Positions 61,185-64,000 of a DNA stretch of 64,000 bases are shown in pieces. Made by a program: the position numbers and the translations under genes. Under the pieces are notes generated by a model. The model had not been told where the DNA came from, ran no database searches, and was given only the letters and a program-made list of their open reading frames with translations. This stretch comes from Planctomycetota bacterium (GTDB taxonomy: Bacteria; Planctomycetota; Planctomycetia; Planctomycetales; Planctomycetaceae): NCBI GenBank assembly GCA_014584345.1, contig JACTNB010000013.1, positions 1 through 64,000 on the forward strand. The letters are read 5' to 3'. Numbering within the stretch: the stretch's first letter is position 1; every line of letters starts with the position of its first letter.

Positions 61185-62108
61185 TCACGGGGACTCGCTG
61201 GCAGGGGGAGGCATGGCTCCCCGCAGACAATTTGACAGTTCGACCAGTTGCGTCGGCGTCAGTTCCTCGGCCCGAGCTGTTTCTCCCAAACCTCTCCCTG
61301 CCAGGATTTCATCGATCCGCGTCTTGTCGAGTTCCTTGCGGTACATCCCCACCAGCACGCTCCGCAACAGTTTGCGCCGCTGCAGGAAGACACGCCGCAC
61401 GAAATCGTGAAAAAAGGGGCGATCCTCGATTAACTGGCGGGCAGCGAGATCGGGTGTCAGCAGCATCACGGCCGAATCGACTTTTGGGCGAGGCCAGAAG
61501 ACGGAAGGAGGGAGACGCTTCAGGAGTTTTACCTCCGCCTGGGACTGCAGCCAGGCCGAAAGTGCTCCGTAGGTTCCCTGTCCCGGGCCCGCCTGCATCC
61601 GCAGCCCCAGCTCGAGTTGAATCGTAATCACCATGCGCTGCCAGGGGAGTTCCGTGGCGACCAGATTCGAGACCACGGGCGTGGCAATGTTGTAGGGGAG
61701 ATTGGCGACGAGTTTGAGCTGACGATCCGTCCCCCGGGAGAGTTCATCCTGGATGGCCTGGAGCACTTCGGGAGCGAAATTATTCTTGTTGCGCAGAGCA
61801 TCGCGGTGCAGCAGGGTGAGGTTCCGATGGTGCCCGAGTTGATCCCGGGCCATCTGGTGCATGTTCGGATCGAGTTCCACCGATATCACATGCCCGGCCT
61901 GCTGGACCAGGAAGGCGGTCATGCCCCCCGTGCCGGTCCCCACTTCCAGAACCACGTCCCGTTCCGACAAGCGTGCCTGGGAGACGATGAATTCGATGAT
62001 ATTCAGGTCGATCAGGTAGTTTTGACCCAGGTCCGCGCGCGGATGAATCCCGTATTGTGTCAGGAGTTGCTGCAGATGCGTCTTGGTCTGGCGGAGCGCC
62101 TCGGTCAT
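61185..62108 (-). CDS. rsmA: 16S rRNA dimethyladenosine transferase RsmA/KsgA
   Basis: A 307-residue SAM-dependent enzyme that dimethylates two adjacent adenines near the 3' end of 16S rRNA. Seen: RADLGQNYLIDLNIIEFIV (family N-terminus, with Y for the usual F), SAM motif VVLEVGTGTGGMTAFL, catalytic NLPYNIATPVV, and KVDSAVMLL in the C-terminal half. It lies 100 bp upstream of guaB on the same strand. Confidence 0.93.
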   Translation of the reverse strand: MTEALRQTKTHLQQLLTQYGIHPRADLGQNYLIDLNIIEFIVSQARLSERDVVLEVGTGTGGMTAFLVQQAGHVISVELDPNMHQMARDQLGHHRNLTLLHRDALRNKNNFAPEVLQAIQDELSRGTDRQLKLVANLPYNIATPVVSNLVATELPWQRMVITIQLELGLRMQAGPGQGTYGALSAWLQSQAEVKLLKRLPPSVFWPRPKVDSAVMLLTPDLAARQLIEDRPFFHDFVRRVFLQRRKLLRSVLVGMYRKELDKTRIDEILAGRGLGETARAEELTPTQLVELSNCLRGAMPPPASESP

Positions 62109-62581
62109 GGAACTACTATAAGGTCAAACGAAAGAAGCCCCGCACGACTTCGGTGGGCTTCAGGGCAGGGGGGGAATGACCGGCTTCCCCGTATTGTATC
62201 GGTTCGAGGCGAATCGTAAAGCTTGCTTGCGTTGCGACGGCTTCTGGGCTCGTGTTCACGCCCGGACATCGGTGCGAGAAATTCGGAATACGAGATTCTC
62301 GCGGAACTTTTTTTTGCGTGAAGGGTTGAATCCCAGAGGGGCAGGTATGCGCCGCGAAAACGCGTTCGAAACTTCGGTCGGGATACGGCACAATGGATGC
62401 ACCGATCCAAATGATTACGTGGTACAATCGATAGAATCGATTAATCTTGCCTAAAAGCCGGGGGCGGTGGGAATGCTGCTGGCTTGTCGCGAAGCCCCAT
62501 GGCAAAATCGCCGAAGAACAATCAGCACGCGACGTCGATGTCATCCGCGGAGAAACCTTCGATCACTGTCAGGTCTGGATC
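62109..62581. other. Divergent intergenic region, rsmA / second secretin-like gene
   Basis: 473 bp with no recognisable gene. A short T-run (62308-62315) and a small GGG...CCC stem occur near 62320-62345. A GGTTGAATCC stretch superficially resembles a tRNA T-arm, but no tRNA can be folded. No clear promoter seen. Confidence 0.4.
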
Positions 62582-64000
62582 ATGAAGTATTGTGAAATTT
62601 CCTCGAAATGGGCGACCTGGATAGTGCTGTTGTGCCTGTCGCTGCCGGTTTCCAGTGCGTCTGCCCAATTTGGTGGACGGGACCGGGGGGGGCGAGGCGG
62701 GTTCGATTTTGGGATGGCGGGCATGATCCCCGGCACACAATCGGGGCTGATTCGCGTGCTGGGTTGGGACGGACTGGGAGCGGAATTGCAACTTTCCGAG
62801 GAGCAGCAGGCGGAAGTTCAGAAAATCATCCAGGCGGCGACCCCCGACCGCGAAACCATGATGAACATGATGGCCCAGTTCCGCGAGAGTGGCGGGTCGA
62901 TCGATGCCATCCGCGAGGAAATTCAGAAGCAGGCGCAAACCCGGCTGAAGCAGGTCGAAGAGAGTTTGCAGACGACGCTGACCAAGGATCAATACAACCG
63001 ACTCAAGCAGATTTCCCGCCAGCAGGCTGGTGCCCGTAGCTTGAGCGACGCGGAACAAATCGAAGCCTTGAAGATTTCCCAGGAACAACAGACCAAAATT
63101 CAAGAGATTCTTGCCCAAGCCGATCAGAATCGCATGGAGTTGTTCCGCCTTCCCGAGGATGAACGGGAAAAACGCCGTCAGCAAACCGAAGACTCCCTGC
63201 TGGCGGTACTGAGCGAGGAACAACGGCAAAACTGGACGGCTCTGCAAGGCCCACCGGCGGCAGGGCTGGAATCGCTCCGCAATGGCCGACGCGGGGGGGA
63301 TGAACGGCGCGGCCCGCCCGGGGATCCGCCTGCAGCCACGCCGACCTCTCCTGGTACGGGCCCGACGAACTCCAATGGGACAACTCCCGCGGCCACGCCT
63401 GCCGTCACATCCACGGTTACGCCAACTGTCACTCCGGCACCGGCCATGGCCGCCAATTCAGCGAGTGGCTCGGCCGACCCCCTCGATTCCTTTCTCGATG
63501 CGGTGGATAAACTCGACACTTCTCCCACGCAACCGATGGCTCCCGCCGGGCCAACCTTGATCGATTTTGGTGTCGACCTGCTGGCGGAAGCAACTGCAGG
63601 TCCGGAAGGTGCCCAGTCCGTGACCTTTAATTTCCAGTTCGCTCCCTGGGACGAGGTATTGAAATTATTTGCCCGCATCGCGGGGCTGACACTGGACATG
63701 CAGACGGCCCCTCCCGGCACGTTCACCTATTACGACAAACAGTCGTTTACTGCGACCGAGGCTCTGGATGTATTGAATGGTTATCTCCTGCAACGGGGGT
63801 TTTTGCTGGTGCGACGCGATCAGTTTCTGATTGTGGCGAACATTGCCCAGGGAATACCGCCGAACCTGGTGCCGACCGTGGAAGTCGAGGAGCTCCCCAC
63901 GCGGGGGCGCAATGAACTGGTCCGTTCGGTGTTCGTGATTCAGCAGATGCGGGCAGCCGACGTGGTGGAGGACGTGAAAAGTCTACTCGGGCCGCAAGGC
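62582..64000 (+). CDS. Secretin-like protein, N-terminal part (cut by window end)
   Basis: Open from ATG 62582 to the window edge, 473 codons, incomplete. Signal peptide (WATWIVLLCLSLPVSSASAQ), a helical part with repeated L-S/T-x-x-Q motifs (LSEEQQAEV at about 71, LTKDQYNRL, ISQEQQTKI, LSEEQRQNW) reminiscent of LTxxQ/CpxP-type proteins, a Thr/Pro/Ala-rich linker, an STN/N0-like domain (about 355-425; FQFAPWDEVLKLFARIAGLT), and the start of a secretin_N repeat (FVIQQMRAADVVEDVKSLLG). Probably a second secretin-family protein; the channel domain, if present, lies outside. Confidence 0.75.
   Translation, partial: MKYCEISSKWATWIVLLCLSLPVSSASAQFGGRDRGGRGGFDFGMAGMIPGTQSGLIRVLGWDGLGAELQLSEEQQAEVQKIIQAATPDRETMMNMMAQFRESGGSIDAIREEIQKQAQTRLKQVEESLQTTLTKDQYNRLKQISRQQAGARSLSDAEQIEALKISQEQQTKIQEILAQADQNRMELFRLPEDEREKRRQQTEDSLLAVLSEEQRQNWTALQGPPAAGLESLRNGRRGGDERRGPPGDPPAATPTSPGTGPTNSNGTTPAATPAVTSTVTPTVTPAPAMAANSASGSADPLDSFLDAVDKLDTSPTQPMAPAGPTLIDFGVDLLAEATAGPEGAQSVTFNFQFAPWDEVLKLFARIAGLTLDMQTAPPGTFTYYDKQSFTATEALDVLNGYLLQRGFLLVRRDQFLIVANIAQGIPPNLVPTVEVEELPTRGRNELVRSVFVIQQMRAADVVEDVKSLLGPQG

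Noticed and set aside
62320..62345. tRNA T-arm-like GGTTGAATCC stretch
   Set aside because: The loop is the wrong size and no acceptor, D or anticodon arms can be placed around it.

Overview
The window looks like a chromosomal segment of a planctomycete (Planctomycetota, probably Planctomycetales; I cannot go lower). The main grounds are lineage-typical families: five DUF1559 prepilin-like genes with the N-terminal GFTLIELLVV motif, small partner lipoproteins, a DUF1501 gene next to a DUF1549/DUF1553 cytochrome-like gene, a BBP7-type outer-membrane protein, giant secretin-like proteins, DUF1573, and a signal peptidase I with a huge insert. The DNA is GC-rich with short AT-rich promoter regions. 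I see no rRNA, tRNA, CRISPR array, transposase or phage gene.

Layout. 0.7-2.2 kb: a DUF1559 gene and its lipoprotein. 2.4-10.5 kb (minus strand): a metabolic cluster, aceE, pdhC, lpd, pyrK, ispG, i.e. all three pyruvate dehydrogenase subunits followed by a dihydroorotate dehydrogenase electron-transfer subunit and an isoprenoid-pathway enzyme. 11-20 kb: envelope proteins, namely a beta-barrel protein, a minus-strand set of giant secretin, lipoprotein and BON-domain protein, and a DUF1573 protein. 20-25 kb: hydroxysqualene dehydroxylase (hpnE), a second DUF1559/lipoprotein pair and a DAO-type FAD oxidoreductase. 25-28 kb: a tandem duplication of DUF1559 genes, the first copy broken by a frameshifting deletion. 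28-36 kb: a degenerate HtrA-like protein, small secreted proteins, a metallopeptidase-like protein, and a VWA/STN protein followed by a DUF2135-like protein. 36-44 kb: FAD oxidoreductase, DUF1501, DUF1549/DUF1553 and an MFS transporter. 44-51.5 kb (minus strand): a tightly overlapping operon DUF58, transglutaminase-like, MoxR ATPase, lipoprotein, YraQ-type permease, then a metallophosphoesterase. 52-53.5 kb: a third DUF1559/lipoprotein pair. 53.5-62 kb (minus strand): lepB, argH, two hypothetical exported proteins, guaB and rsmA. From 62.6 kb to the window edge: the start of a second secretin-like gene.

The least explained items are: (1) a family of about 222-bp intergenic elements with long internal inverted repeats. 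Its three full copies all lie between convergent genes, and one seems to have its centre flipped relative to its flanks. (2) A 54-bp inverted copy of an lpd segment in the pyrK-ispG gap, so a transcript of the cluster would carry both sense and antisense copies. (3) Two pseudoenzyme-like proteins: an HtrA-like protein with a PDZ inserted before a Ser-to-Cys site, and a transglutaminase with Asp at the catalytic Cys position. (4) The operon joining MoxR/DUF58/transglutaminase to a metal-type permease.
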